Origin: Ephemerocybe angulata
Taxonomy: Eukaryota; Basidiomycota; Agaricomycetes; Agaricales; Psathyrellaceae
Assembly: GCA_013368325.1 (NCBI GenBank)
Contig: JAACJK010000222.1
Span: forward strand, 248,001-312,000
DNA: 64,000 nt
Reading direction: 5' to 3'
Shown: piece after piece, positions 53,790 through 64,000 of the stretch
How positions within the stretch are numbered: position 1 is the first letter of the stretch
Layout of the letters: each line of letters starts with the position of its first letter
Program-made: the position numbers and the translations under genes
The notes under the pieces: model-generated
What the model saw: the letters and a program-made list of their open reading frames with translations, nothing else
The model's database searches: none
What the model was told of the DNA's origin: nothing

Positions 53790-55861
53790 ATGCCCGTCGT
53801 GCTCTCATTGAATCCACGGTTTAGCTCGAGCAGCTTCGGCTCGCCGTCGAGCAATGTCTTGTCCAGCGCCCTCCGGGTGGCGCAGAGCACAGCGGTCGTC
53901 GCCGTCATGGCCCCTGTGCACGACCGCATCGCTGTCATGTTCGCTATCCTCGCAGCGTCCTTTATTGCAGTGTCCTTCCCGGCTGTGAGCAGCAGCGGGA
54001 TCGTCCGCGTACCAAACATGCTGTTTTTCGTCGGGAAGCACTTTGGAACTGGCGTGATCCTGGCGACGGCGTTTATACATCTGCTGCCGGACTCGTTTAG
54101 CACCTTGTTGGATCCGGAAGTGGAGAAGGAGTACGGGAATGTGGGGAAGTGGGTTGGCTTGATTATGTATGTCTTTGGCTGAGTTTTGGGTTGAATCTGT
54201 GCTGATGGATTTGAGTAGTCTCGGATCGTTGTTGACCATCTTCCTCGTTGAATGTGGGTCTCACACCTCATTTCTTCATTTAAATGACACCATTGACCGG
54301 CCATGTATCCCAGATGTATCCACGACCTTCGTGGACCGCCTCCAAGCTGACCCCTCTGCACCTCCCACACCGCAACTCGCAAACGCCCCTGTCCCACTTC
54401 CAATAACAGCCTCACCGCACCTCCTCCCGGAGCCGGCAGCGCTGATGCCCTTCCTAGCCAACACCCCGAAGCTTCTGCGCATGCGCTCCTCGAACGTGGC
54501 TTGCATATGTCAGAACGGGGTCTGCGTCTGTCTCCCGGAGACAGCAGTACCGGGGTCCCCAAGTCATAGTTTGAGCGAGGCTGGGACCCTGAGCCGCTCA
54601 AGTTCTAATCCGCATGTCCATGGGAATGTCCATGCCCATGAGCACCGTCAAAAGAGGATTGGGAGGAGGAGGCAGATTGTTGGGATCTTCGTGAGTGACT
54701 TTTGTTGTTCTGAACGGGTCTTGGATGTTCATTGAAATGGTGGCGACTAGGTATTGCAAGTGGGAATCATGGTACATTCCCTTGTCATTGGTCTAACACT
54801 GAGTATCACATCTGGTGCCGACTTTGGTGCGTTTCTACCTCAGCTTATATCTACCAACAACGCCACTTACGCAAAGCAATACCATAGCTTCCCTCACGAC
54901 CGCAATCATCTTCCACCAAATCTTCGAAGGTCTCTCGCTCGGAGTCCGGATCGCGGCGCTCCCCCATTCCAACCCCACCCCGAGTTCAGAAGACGGCGCC
55001 GAGCCGCCAGACCTCGAAGAATCTGAAACCGGAGAGCGCCACGGGGTGCCTTCCGCGCCTTCGATAAGCGAACTCGAAGGCCTCTCCTCAATCCAGCCCG
55101 CCACCGCTTCCTCGGTGTCTTCGTCCTCTTCCGCTCCGCCGGAAACGCCGGCCAATAACGAACAGGCGGAGACTGATGCGCTCCTTAAGCGCACTGCGTC
55201 AACGTCGAGTGGCCCAGTGGAAGCACATATCGATGGGCTCCCTGCACAGCGTCGTTCAAGACCGACTATATTGAAGCTGGATTGGACAGGTTGGACGCCT
55301 CACCTCCATCGGTCGACAAGTCAGAAATCACTGAACTCTCAAGATCGTCACCAGAGTCATTATGGGAGTACGTCAGACTCACACCAAGAGAGGTTCCCCA
55401 CCTCCACCAGCGCGGAGCGCCCTGCCTCTAAACGCAAGGGAGCAGCAGGGAGATGGAGGTTCCCCTCGTGCAGCCCGCTTAAAGTGACACTATCGGTCCT
55501 GTTCGCGATTACGACTCCAACGGGCATGGCGCTCGGGCTGGCGGTGTGGGACGGCGCTGCGATTGAGGGGGGCGCGGAGCGGGTGTCGATGAAGCTCACG
55601 CAGGGTATCATGTCGGCGGTGTCGGCGGGCATGCTGATTTATGCGGCGACAGTGGAGATGATTGCGGGGGACTTTGTGTTTGGGAATTTGGAGGGGCATC
55701 ATCATCATGGGCCTGGGGGAGAGCATCAGCCGGAGCATCAGCCTGGGGAGGCGCATTCGGACCATCCGAGTATTGGGAAGAGGGTTACCGCCGTTTTGAG
55801 TTTGTTGTTGGGAGTGGTGGCTATGGCTGTTATTGGGCTGGGAGAGCCTGAGGGGCATTGA
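53790..55861 (+). CDS. ZIP-family zinc/iron transporter
   Basis: ZIP proteins bring Zn2+ (or Fe2+) into the cytosol. An N-terminal segment is followed by helix I (IAVMFAILAASFIAVSFPAV) and helix II with HFGTGVILATAFIHLLPDSF, the conserved His region. Splicing at about 54164 links to LGSLLTIFLVEY. A long cytosolic loop has CICQNGVCVC and a His-containing HVHGNVHAHEH stretch. Helix IV is VLQVGIMVHSLVIGLTLSIT and helix V has HQIFEGLSLGVRI, the two ZIP metal-site helices. A second Ser/Thr/Pro-rich insert precedes the final helices, and a His-rich stretch (GHHHHGPGGEHQPEHQ) lies before the last one. The exact start is not certain; a downstream Met at about residue 40 is an alternative. Confidence 0.87.
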
Positions 55862-56621
55862 GTGGTTTATTCTGGAGTTGAACGTTGAATGAGGCCATGT
55901 CATGCTGTTGTAATGATTTTGACGAGTACCTCCTTGGTTATTGGGACTTGGGGTACGATTTGTGATGATTATGCTTTTTCGCTGTACCTGCATCTTTCTT
56001 CATTTAGACTCTTTTTATCGTTAGATCTACATATGCACTGTTGTATTTTAAAGTCTTTCGCCAGGATGAAACTCTGCTTGCCTGTTGTATCTCTTGACAG
56101 TACTTGGATAGAGCGCTCGGCGGCGTCGATCGGTCGGGATGGGAGCTCTCTCTATCTCTCTCTATTATTAGGCTCTAGATCTGGTAAGCATCACCATAAA
56201 TATCTATACGTGCGCTAATAAGCTGCTAACGATGGTTCTAGGAGTGCAAGCCAGGAAGAAGGAGTTTGAAGCACGAAGCAATGTTTAAGTTAGGGGCAAA
56301 ATCCGACTCTGATCAGCGGCAATCAACGCCGACCGGCGTCTAAGCACTTCCGGCTAGTCAGGCACGGCCGATTCGAGGCGCGATCCGTTCTTCACGTCAA
56401 GCACTTTGGACCGTTGAGAATACCGCCCAGCTACCAGCATTCATCACCTTTCTTCCAACCTCGACGACCACCAACCTCGACGACCACCAACCTCGCTGCG
56501 CTTCAGACAGGCTTCAGCCCCAGCCTCTTCTGCATACTGGCTTGCCTGTTCCATACTCAAACGGACAGCATACATACATTCCTGCCAGTGACCTGGCGAC
56601 GCGTCGAACTTGAAAGACTAG
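55862..56621. other. Intergenic, ZIP 3' UTR and promoter of next gene
   Basis: About 760 bp with no gene recognised. A CT-microsatellite-like patch (ctctctctatctctctcta) occurs at about 56145-56165. Confidence 0.45.
56459..56495 (+). repeat. Short tandem repeat, 16 bp unit
   Basis: CCTCGACGACCACCAA is repeated exactly twice, with a five-base partial third copy, in the leader upstream of the O-fucosyltransferase-like gene. Confidence 0.85.
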
Positions 56622-58424
56622 ATGGCGGACCCGATATACCAACGCGTCCCGCAGCTCGAAGTTAGCGAAAGCTCCGAGGCGCCTCGTTGGGCGAACGCGA
56701 GCCGGGCGTGGGCGAGGAAGGGGAGGCGCCCATTCCTGCTCATCGGCTTGCTCATTGTGGTCGCATTGGCCGGCATCGCGGTCTGGACGCCGGGCTTCGA
56801 TGCGGTGCATAGCTCGAAGGCGAAGACGGATTTGGCGGAGGTTGAAGGTGGGCTTGGGGAGGAGGTGCAACCCGTGTTGAAGAGCTGTCCTGTGCCGCCG
56901 GAGGAGCCTTGGATGCACCCCGCGAGCAGTTTGAATTTTGGATATCCTACGACGACGCTTAGAGGTGAGTAATGCACCTTACTTATCGGTGTTGCTTATG
57001 GTTTTTGACGCGTCATGGGGTAGAGAACCTGCGGGATGATACGTACTACGTTACTAGCTTTGCCCAAGCAGGATTCAGTACGTCTTTGCGCAAGCTTTGG
57101 CACTAGAACTGGGACTAAAATCATGCAGCAAATCAATTCATCGCCTGCCTTCACCTAATCTACCTCGGGCACCTAACAGGCCGCGTCCCTGTAATCCCTC
57201 CGATAGTCCCAGCTGCACACATATGTTCGTTCTGTTTCCAGTTTCCCGCCTAGCACCTACTCACTCGCCTTATAGCATCGACAGCGGGTCTGATACCCTT
57301 CTCCTCTATTTTTAACCTGACACTACTGCGCACCGCCCTGCGCACCCCGGTCATCGAATGGCACGACGGCAAGCACATTGAGGCGAACGCCAGCGTCTCC
57401 TTCCCCACATCGTCCTCAGACCCCGCGCTCGACCACTTCGGGTGCTGGTCCACCCGCCCGCTCTCAGCGAACCACGCCGGATACGTCGAGAACGATGAGA
57501 ACGCGCTGCGCATCGACATGTCCTTCACCCGCGTGCCGAAGCACGTTTACTTCAACGACCTGCACACGACGTTTTATGGGCTTAGTAGTATTATTACGCC
57601 GGGGCATCGGCATGCGGCGGCGGAGGAGGGGAGGCTCGCGATTATGCACCCTAGTCGGTTGGGGAAGGCGACGAAGCCGGAGGAGAGGATGTCGTGTTTC
57701 GATATGCTGTTTTTTGTGAGCACGGGTGTGAGGGAGTTTGAGTTTGAGGAGCCGTGGAGTCCCGCGTGGGCTCGGGTGGGGAAGTTCTTGAGGTTTGCGG
57801 ATGGGCTGGAAGGCGTCGGATTGGCGTACGTTAGGAAGGCTTTTGGGCTAGAGAAGGAGGAGGCCATCCCACCTGTGAGTTGTACTCGTTTTTTGAGGTA
57901 GTGGATAGAAACTGAGTGTTGCTTTTGTTATAGCTCATCACTGTGCATATCCGCCGAGGAGACTTTGGGGGAAATTGTAAGCCAGGCGAGAAGCCTCCTT
58001 GCTTCCTCCCCCTTTCCGCGTATAAGGACTCTGTCGAGGACGTCCGGAAAGAAATATTCGAGAAGCACAAAATTGAAGTCGATCGTGTACTCGTCGCATC
58101 CAGTATGTGTCACTTCTCGCGTTGTAAACCTTGTCGCAAATGTTCATTCGACCTGCAGACGAGGACGATCCTGCCTTTTGGAAGACAATCGACTCGTATG
58201 GTTGGAAATATTTCAACCATACCTCCTCGCGCACAGTAGAAACGTACGGGGAATGGCACCCGCTGCTCCTCGACAAGGTCGCGCTGAGTCTGGGCGTTGG
58301 GTTTGTGGGAACGATGCCGTCAACCTTCAGTGTCTACAATGCAAGAAGGGTGGAAGACTGGAACGACGGTGTCACAAGATTGCTGAATTACTGGAGCTAC
58401 AAGCCTCCTGTAAAGACTACATAG
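56622..58424 (+). CDS. Type II membrane protein, O-fucosyltransferase-like
   Basis: Likely Golgi glycosyltransferase; donor and acceptor unknown. The N-terminus is short and cytosolic, followed by one signal-anchor helix at about residues 37-56 (PFLLIGLLIVVALAGIAVWT). The lumenal part has YYVTSFAQAGFTNQFIACLH and LIYLGHLTGRVPVIPPIVP, the N-terminal part of the fold. LITVHIRRGDFGGNC is the HxRRxD-type GDP-fucose-site motif. The C-terminal part ends with GFVGTMPSTFSVYNARR and a WNDG stretch. About six exons. The start codon lies just before an acidic/Tyr segment, and the stop is at 58424. Many such genes occur in Agaricomycetes; the activity has not been established from the sequence. Confidence 0.75.
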
Positions 58425-59016
58425 ATGAGAATGATAGAGTTTGAAGTATATCGGGTACTCTGTCCTTGATGGGCGATCTGGTAAGAGCCTACTCATCCTG
58501 TTTCTTAGTGTTGATTATCTCGAAGATAGACGCCTGATAAGCGCGCAGCCCATATTATCATAAAATGCCGGGAAGGACTTGGAGAGGATAAAGTGGTGCT
58601 GGCCCGGGGGAGTGCGATAGATATAAATTTATAACGGAAAACCTCTCGTCCACTCGGAGACTATAGCCTTGGCTCACGGACAGACTTTTGGCGCATGGCA
58701 TGGACGATGGAATGGTGCAAAAGAAATGTACGCTTCGTCGCACAAAGGCCTAAGTATCCAAAGTTAACTGCCCACTTAGATTGACAAGTTCCCAGCTGGG
58801 GTCAGATTAAGACCCAGCATGATGATGACAAGGTTCAGGACGGCTGGCAACTTGTTACAGACAAGAATCGGGCCGGGCGCCTATTCTCCGCATGCAACTA
58901 CAATAGGACCAAGTTACGTGTTTTAACCTCTGGTAGTGACTGCTGTGCACCCGACTTCACCCATACCACGTTGTATCCCCTCGCTAGGTTCTCTTGTGCT
59001 CTTCCTAAGCATTGCG
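58425..59016. other. Intergenic, promoter region of NACHT gene 3
   Basis: About 590 bp with no gene recognised. Confidence 0.5.
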
Positions 59017-61797
59017 ATGTCCATTGCCAAAACTCCCCTTCCCGAGAGAGTCCTCAAATTGGCCGCATATGCCGCTCAGGAGGATACGGCAACGTTCAGC
59101 CAGAACCCACTCAACATGGACAATGGCTTGGGTCCCCCTCTGATAATCCGTGAGGAATTGTCCACTGGTTTCTATTGCCATGCAGACGTTTAACATCTTC
59201 GGGTCAGATGCTGGGCCAGTTATCACGAACAACGTGGGGCATGTAGGAAATGCGAACTTCGGAAACAACCGTGGTAAGGATACATCTGGGGTCTAAACCA
59301 GACTTCAACCTCTGACCCTCTGACGAATCAATTTGTTAGGTCACATTGAGCAGCAAGCACCTGGGGCTCAAAAGTGGTTGGGATCCGCTGAGGATGCTCT
59401 GAAACGTAAGTGTGTCGTCCGGGCTTTCCCTCCCACTCGCCTGAGTCCACCGCCCTGACGTTGATTGTATTACTAGATTTAATCGCCAACATGGCACCTG
59501 GTGCTATCCACGACTCCAACGAGCGCTGCGACGCACCGAAATGCATGGAGGAGACGAGGGTCGCGGTGCAGGAAGAGATCATGAGCTGGATCGCAGATGG
59601 CCAGAACGATGCGCAGCCGAAGAATATCATGTGGGTGACGGGGCCTGCTGGTACAGGGAAGACCGCCATACTTGGAACCATCGCGGACGCCTGCAAGGAG
59701 AAAGGCACTCTCGGTGCTAGCTTCTTCTTCTCTGCCTTCTCTGGCTCCGCGGATAGAAGAACGAAACGATGCTTGGTTCCGACACTGGCCTACCAGCTAA
59801 TGAACGATGCAGCATTTCCCAAAATACGCGAAGACATATTATCGTCCGTTATGCAGGACCCGATCCTTTTCACCAAGAATCTAAAGGAACAATTCAACAC
59901 TATGGTTTTGAACCCACTTCTCAGCAGGACGCAGGAACCGGGTGGCAATTCTGAGGCGGCCCTGCGAGTCATCATAATCGACGGGCTCGATGAATGCGAC
60001 GTCGAACAATTCCAAGACTCAGCCGGCCGTACCCACCCCAGCGCCCATGTATTACCCATCCGACGAAAAGAAGACGACCAGAGGGAAATATTATCCCTTC
60101 TCCTCCTCGCCGCTAGTAACCCTTCCTTCCCTTTCCGCATCCTCCTTGCAAGCCGCCCGGAAAAGGACATTCGTAACGTCCTCACTACCGACGGCAAGGC
60201 ATGTACGCGCGAGCTATTCCTCGATGACAGCTACGACCCCGATGCCGACATCGCACTCTTCTACGACGCGAAATTTTCGATAATCTGTCGTGACCTTGGG
60301 ATTAAACCTGAGGACTGGCCAGGGAAGGAGGCCAAGCTCATCCTCGTGAGGGATGCGTCTGGGCAATTCATATATGCTGCAACAGTCATGCGATATATCG
60401 AAGGGCCGTCACGTTTTACGGGACCTGGCACAGGCGTGTTGGGTCGAGCTTCACCACCCCAGCGCCTTGAACATATTCTAGGGCTACACTTCAAGCGTGA
60501 TGACAATATGTCACTTAATCCGCTTGAGCCCTTGGATGCGCTGTACAGCTTGATATTGGAATCCTGCCCTGATCCTGAGCTCTCGATGAAATGGCTGCGA
60601 GCTACTCAGCAAACCGTTGTTTCCGAAATGCGCGAGGACGCAGCACCTGTGCGGCTTCTTCGCCTCGTTCTGGAGGCATCTCATGGCGAAGAGCAATATG
60701 CTCTTGGCTCTCTGTCCTCACTATTACCCACCCAAATTTTTGGAGAAAACTTGCTAAAGCCATATTCATTCTACCACAAGTCATTCCTCGATTTCATCGC
60801 AGATCCAGTTCGATGTGGTGGGAGGTTTATGACCGAGCAACAGGTTCAAGATTGGATGGCTCAGCGATTCTTCCAAACGCTAGACAGACGTAAGACCTCA
60901 CACCTTCATCCCTGTGCATTTAATCTAATCCATGCTTGAAGACTTCACAGACGTGGAGTTGTCGGAAATATGGGAGATTGGGTACCAGGATTTTCCAAGA
61001 TGGATACGGTTTTCAACCCAGGCTTCTTTCGAGATTGCGAAACCGGATATCCTCTCTTGCGATCTGCAGAAATGGGCCAATACCTTGGCAGAGGCACACT
61101 TAAAGGGCCTTGATTGCAAGTATGCGATAGTCTATGTGCTCGACATGCTGCATGACAAAGTAGTAAGTAAGGGTTCAGGAGGTTTTTTTTTTATGGTGCG
61201 AATCACCTAGTCACCACTACTTTTGGACACCAGGTATTGGGGTGTGGGAAAAAGTCCAGTCGCTAATTCCTCTTGTAAAAACGTTTCTTTTGATAAACTG
61301 AACCATTCCTCAAGAGGATTTAGGAAAATCTTGCGAATTGATGAAGTTATTCTTTTTTGGCATGGTAGAATTGGCGCATTTCCTTATATGGAAGGTGTTT
61401 CGGACGCCCTGCTCGGCCCCTGTGCCCCTGTACTACTATGAAAACATGTTTTTTAGGCATATCTCGCTGTACAATGACAATCTGGTCCTTCTCCTCCCTA
61501 AAAAATGAGATTCCAAAAAATTTCCAGGATCCTTTGCCCAATTGGCGCCTGTCATTGTTTGGTGGTGTTTAGGTGATTCGCACCATACAAAAGTTGACAC
61601 ACCCTTACTACTAGTGCTCCCGGTACCGGTGTTGTTCAACTTGCAAAACTTCTGCGGAAAGGGTCATGAGCGTCCTTAGGGCAAAAAGTTGGAAAGTTCC
61701 CAGCTGGATACAAGTATCTAGGCGGGACTGGTGGAGAGAACGTAGGTATCGAGACCTGGAGCCACCCCGACGTCACCTCAACATGGAACTACCCTGA
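59017..61797 (+). CDS. NACHT-domain NTPase 3 (fungal NLR, nwd2-type, 693 aa)
   Basis: Third member of the NACHT family here, with the same six-exon plan: 59017-59149, 59208-59273, 59340-59405, 59477-60889, 60942-61162, 61615-61797. Exon 2 encodes NNVGHVGNANFGNNRG. Exon 3 begins GHIEQQAPGAQKWLG, close to gene 2. The P-loop GPAGTGKT is at residues 144-151 and Walker B is VIIIDGLDECD. FYHKSFLDFIADPVRCGGRF and DILSCDLQKWA follow. The last exon has CSRYRCCSTCKTS and ends with NMELP. The last intron is 452 bp, against 55-66 bp in the paralogues, because it carries a 392 bp inverted-repeat element. An upstream in-frame ATG at 58936 would add 27 residues. Effector domain: none visible. Confidence 0.87.
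59208..59273 (+). other. Exon 2 of NACHT gene 3: conserved Gly/Asn motif exon
   Basis: A 66 bp phase 1-1 exon encoding the motif core NNVGHVGNANFGNNRG, placed between a variable first exon and a short linker exon, as in the two paralogues. Confidence 0.85.
61194..61585 (+). mobile_element. MITE-like element, 392 bp, TA target duplication
   Basis: The ends are perfect 16 bp inverted repeats: TGGTGCGAATCACCTA at 61194-61209 and its complement at 61570-61585. The similarity continues imperfectly for about 10 bases further in. Both sides are flanked by TA (61192-61193 and 61586-61587), the target duplication of Tc1/mariner-type elements. No transposase frame is present, so it is non-autonomous. 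It sits inside the last intron of NACHT gene 3. Removing it with one TA leaves an intron of about 60 bp, like the paralogues. The superfamily assignment is inference from the TA duplication only. Confidence 0.85.
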
Positions 61798-62059
61798 CGT
61801 TTTTTTTTGAATCGGGGGGTCTGCCCTAGCCATGAACGTGCTCGGCGAAGCTTTCCTTCCATCCTTACTCGACCTATTCATTTTTTGAATCGTCAGATTT
61901 AAACGCGTCTTCGGAGTCGATATTGGTGCGAAGTCTAAGAAGGTACAACCGACATACAAGCAGGTGGCTTGCCATGAACCAGCATGAACCTCATGAGCAC
62001 AGAATCTTAGAGACGTCTGCATTATGGGGTGATATACCAGGGCGAAAGAAAAATAGAAA
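61798..62059. other. Short intergenic region between convergent genes
   Basis: No gene is seen between NACHT gene 3 and the Ipi1-like gene. A poly-T run at 61800-61808 follows the NACHT stop codon directly. Confidence 0.45.
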
Positions 62060-64000
62060 TCAAGGGCCGGTACTGTGTGAAACGGCGTGCCTCCAGTACC
62101 CATCGTCCTCCGTACCTTCCACAGCTCGGTTGACCGCCTCTACAAGTGCCTGCCGGCCAGTTTCATTCGCGGCACTACTGAATGATCCCCCCTCGTCAGC
62201 ACCAGAAACTTTGACACCTCTCGATGACGATGCCATGGCCGCTGAACTCGGCTGAACGAGGATAGTCGATGCGACATCCAAAGCCAGTCTCCTCACAGAC
62301 ACAGACACCCCATTTCCGTACCCCGTGGGTCCAGAAGAACCAGCAGGAGGTGTAGCTGGAAGTTTACTGAAAGGTCCTGCGAGGCGTCCTCGGACTGCGT
62401 GATTGATCGTGAAGTACGGCGCCATCCGGGATTGTAGCTGAGAGAGAGTCTGGTAGATTGATGGATATGGTGAGAGGATCGGAGGGGGAGGATAAGAAGG
62501 AGTAGGATGGGGAATCAGATTATGTGATCAAGGTCGATCCAGAGAAAGGATAGACTTGGACGTACCTCTTCACCTAAAAGCCTTGATCGACGCTGGAGAA
62601 CCCGAAGGATAGCTCTTAGTATCGTCTGGAGAGGTTATTAGTATCTCTCAACAGCAGGTCAAAGACTATCGTAAAGAGTAAAGAACCGCTTCACTCCAGG
62701 CGAATTTCGGGATCGACTTGGGGAAACGACCGAATGCGATGGCAAATGAAGAGTTAAAACTCACTTCTGTGGCCAAGAGATTCGAGCTCCCCAACTCCCA
62801 AAGGACTTGAGGAAGATGAAGCAACCATGCCTTGAAGCGTTCATCCTCAGCGGAATTAGAACCAAGTTTGAAATTGCCCCGGTACTGTGTATGCGTATCG
62901 AGCTAAACAGAACGGGTGGCAATTCATCAGCAAAAGATGCCCAGGAAGTAACAGGCCGCATACCAATGCCAACCGGGACACAAATTCCACCGTCAGCCTC
63001 TTCGTTGCGGCCTTCGATGACACCTTGACCGCATGCTCCAAGGTCACTTGTAACACCTCATTGTGCTGCCGCTGATCGTCCTGCGCCAGGACCACACTGT
63101 TGTTGATCAAAGTCCATATCGTAGGGAGGAGGGTTAGATAGGCCGCGGGGCTGATATTGGACGAAATTCCAGATGAAGCTGCTGAACTAGCTTGGCCTCG
63201 CAACTTCTCCATGATAAAATCGCTGATCCTTGCAGCTTGTTTCCGAAGGATTGCCTGGGCTGCATCGCGTTTTGAGGCTGCTGCTGATGCCGAAGAGGTG
63301 GATGGCCCGCCTGCTCCTCGCGCTTCGCGTGCCTTTCTCTTCTGAGCTAGGCGTGAAGATTCGACCTTTGATGTGATCATGAGCAAAGCCGTAAGTTCGC
63401 AGTAGATTAGGTTGTATTCTTCATAGAACTGCTCGAACTACAATATCCAGAGTGCATATTAGCAAGGTGTACTCAAGAAGTGGATTGCCTGAAGCTCACT
63501 CTAATATTTTTGCTGGCTTGTGATTGAGCTGGGAAGTAGGGTGTCATGTATCCTAGAAGTGACTGAAGTTCTTCGATATGAACTTCTGCAGCCTATAATG
63601 TGGCTGTTAGATACCACTCCTGGCATGCTTGCATAACAAAAGCTTGACTTTACCTTATCAACTTCTTGGAAGACAGTTTTGTATAGAGTATGTGCGATTC
63701 GAGAGACCGCCAGGATGAGGTCGACGTCCGTTAGAGCCGGATTTCCGGAAGGCGAGAATGCATTTGGTGCATAGTCCAAGAAGGTAGCGACCAAGCTAGG
63801 GTGCATCGTCCGCGCTATGTTCTGCGGAATGCGTTAGTCTTAAACCTGCCCTATAAGCTAGGCACTTACTCCGACGAAGAACCTCTCAGGGCCGGAGGAA
63901 GACTCGGAGGATCCTAGCTCCGTCGGGTTCTCCAAGACATTAGTCAAATCTTGCAGCGTCCAGTGACCAGTCGCAGACGGCTTCGCCAATGAAAACGGCG
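62060..64000 (-). CDS. IPI1: Ipi1/Tex10-like pre-rRNA processing protein (C-terminal part, runs off the window)
   Basis: Ipi1 belongs to the Rix1 complex in 60S maturation. Only the C-terminal part is present. The visible exons on the minus strand, in order, encode: TGHWTLQDLTNVLENPTELG, then NIARTMHPSLVATFLDYAPN and DLILAVSRIAHTLYKTVF. AAEVHIEELQSLLGYMTPYF comes next, followed by a basic, Ala/Ser-rich stretch with LRKQAARISDFIMEKLRGQA and AYLTLLPTIWTLINNSVV. The last three blocks are WLLHLPQVLWELGSSN, TILRAILRVLQRRSRLLGEE, and TLSQLQSRMAPYFTINHAVR with a Ser/Gly-rich end. The helical-repeat pattern and the block before the last one resemble the end of Tex10/Ipi1, judged by eye; the diagnostic N-terminal domain lies outside. 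An unrelated HEAT-type protein remains possible. Confidence 0.5.

Noticed and set aside
58789..58803. Stretch resembling the KVPSW codons of the NACHT last exon
   Set aside because: The match is only about a dozen bases, with no frame or further similarity, so a gene relic is not supported.
61223..61441. Short open frame inside the inverted-repeat element
   Set aside because: 72 codons with no transposase features; the element appears non-coding.

Overview
The window is nuclear DNA of a mushroom-forming basidiomycete (Agaricomycetes). The evidence is dense genes on both strands, many 45-70 bp GT-AG introns per gene, C/G-ending codons, and several copies of the NACHT 'nwd2-type' NTPase family that is expanded in this group. 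Species cannot be told from the sequence alone. I see no rRNA, tRNA, CRISPR or plasmid/viral features.

Layout. 1-9 kb: mitochondrial aspartate aminotransferase (partial), cytosolic aspartyl-tRNA synthetase, a small membrane protein, an Ssh4-type SPRY/PY adaptor and the AMPK gamma subunit Snf4. 9.3-11.6 kb: NACHT protein 1. 12-16 kb: a tandem pair of small START-like (DUF7053-like) proteins, a membrane-anchored methyltransferase and the Vam7 SNARE. 16.5-31.4 kb: a housekeeping block (Mtm1 carrier, eIF4E, Pil1 eisosome protein, SPF30 splicing factor, NatD acetyltransferase, Rio2 kinase, complex I NDUFB11/ESSS, glycine cleavage H protein, mitochondrial EF-Tu, Pex14). 31.6-34 kb: NACHT protein 2 (minus strand). 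34.7-47 kb: Rud3-like golgin, a divergent pair of uncharacterised proteins sharing one domain, and Mediator subunit Med5. 47.4-58.4 kb: CDF zinc transporter, eIF3h, a secreted double-psi beta-barrel protein, a ZIP transporter and an O-fucosyltransferase-like protein. 59-61.8 kb: NACHT protein 3, with a 392 bp terminal-inverted-repeat element in its last intron. 62-64 kb: C-terminal part of an Ipi1/Tex10-like ribosome biogenesis protein.

Most genes are housekeeping, and several pairs share short divergent promoters (SSH4/SNF4, TUF1/PEX14, NAT4/RIO2, ZRC1/EIF3H). The accessory content is the set of three dispersed NACHT paralogues.

Two observations stand out. First, all three NACHT genes carry a tiny symmetric phase-1 exon (66 or 72 bp) that encodes one conserved Gly/Asn motif upstream of the P-loop. 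The architecture fits an amyloid-type signalling motif of a fungal NLR, although no effector gene with this motif lies in the window. Second, the divergent genes at 38.9-39.8 and 40.8-42.3 kb share an ungapped domain centred on a KGLNS core, with an intron at the same position and phase. This suggests an old head-to-head duplication of an undescribed domain.
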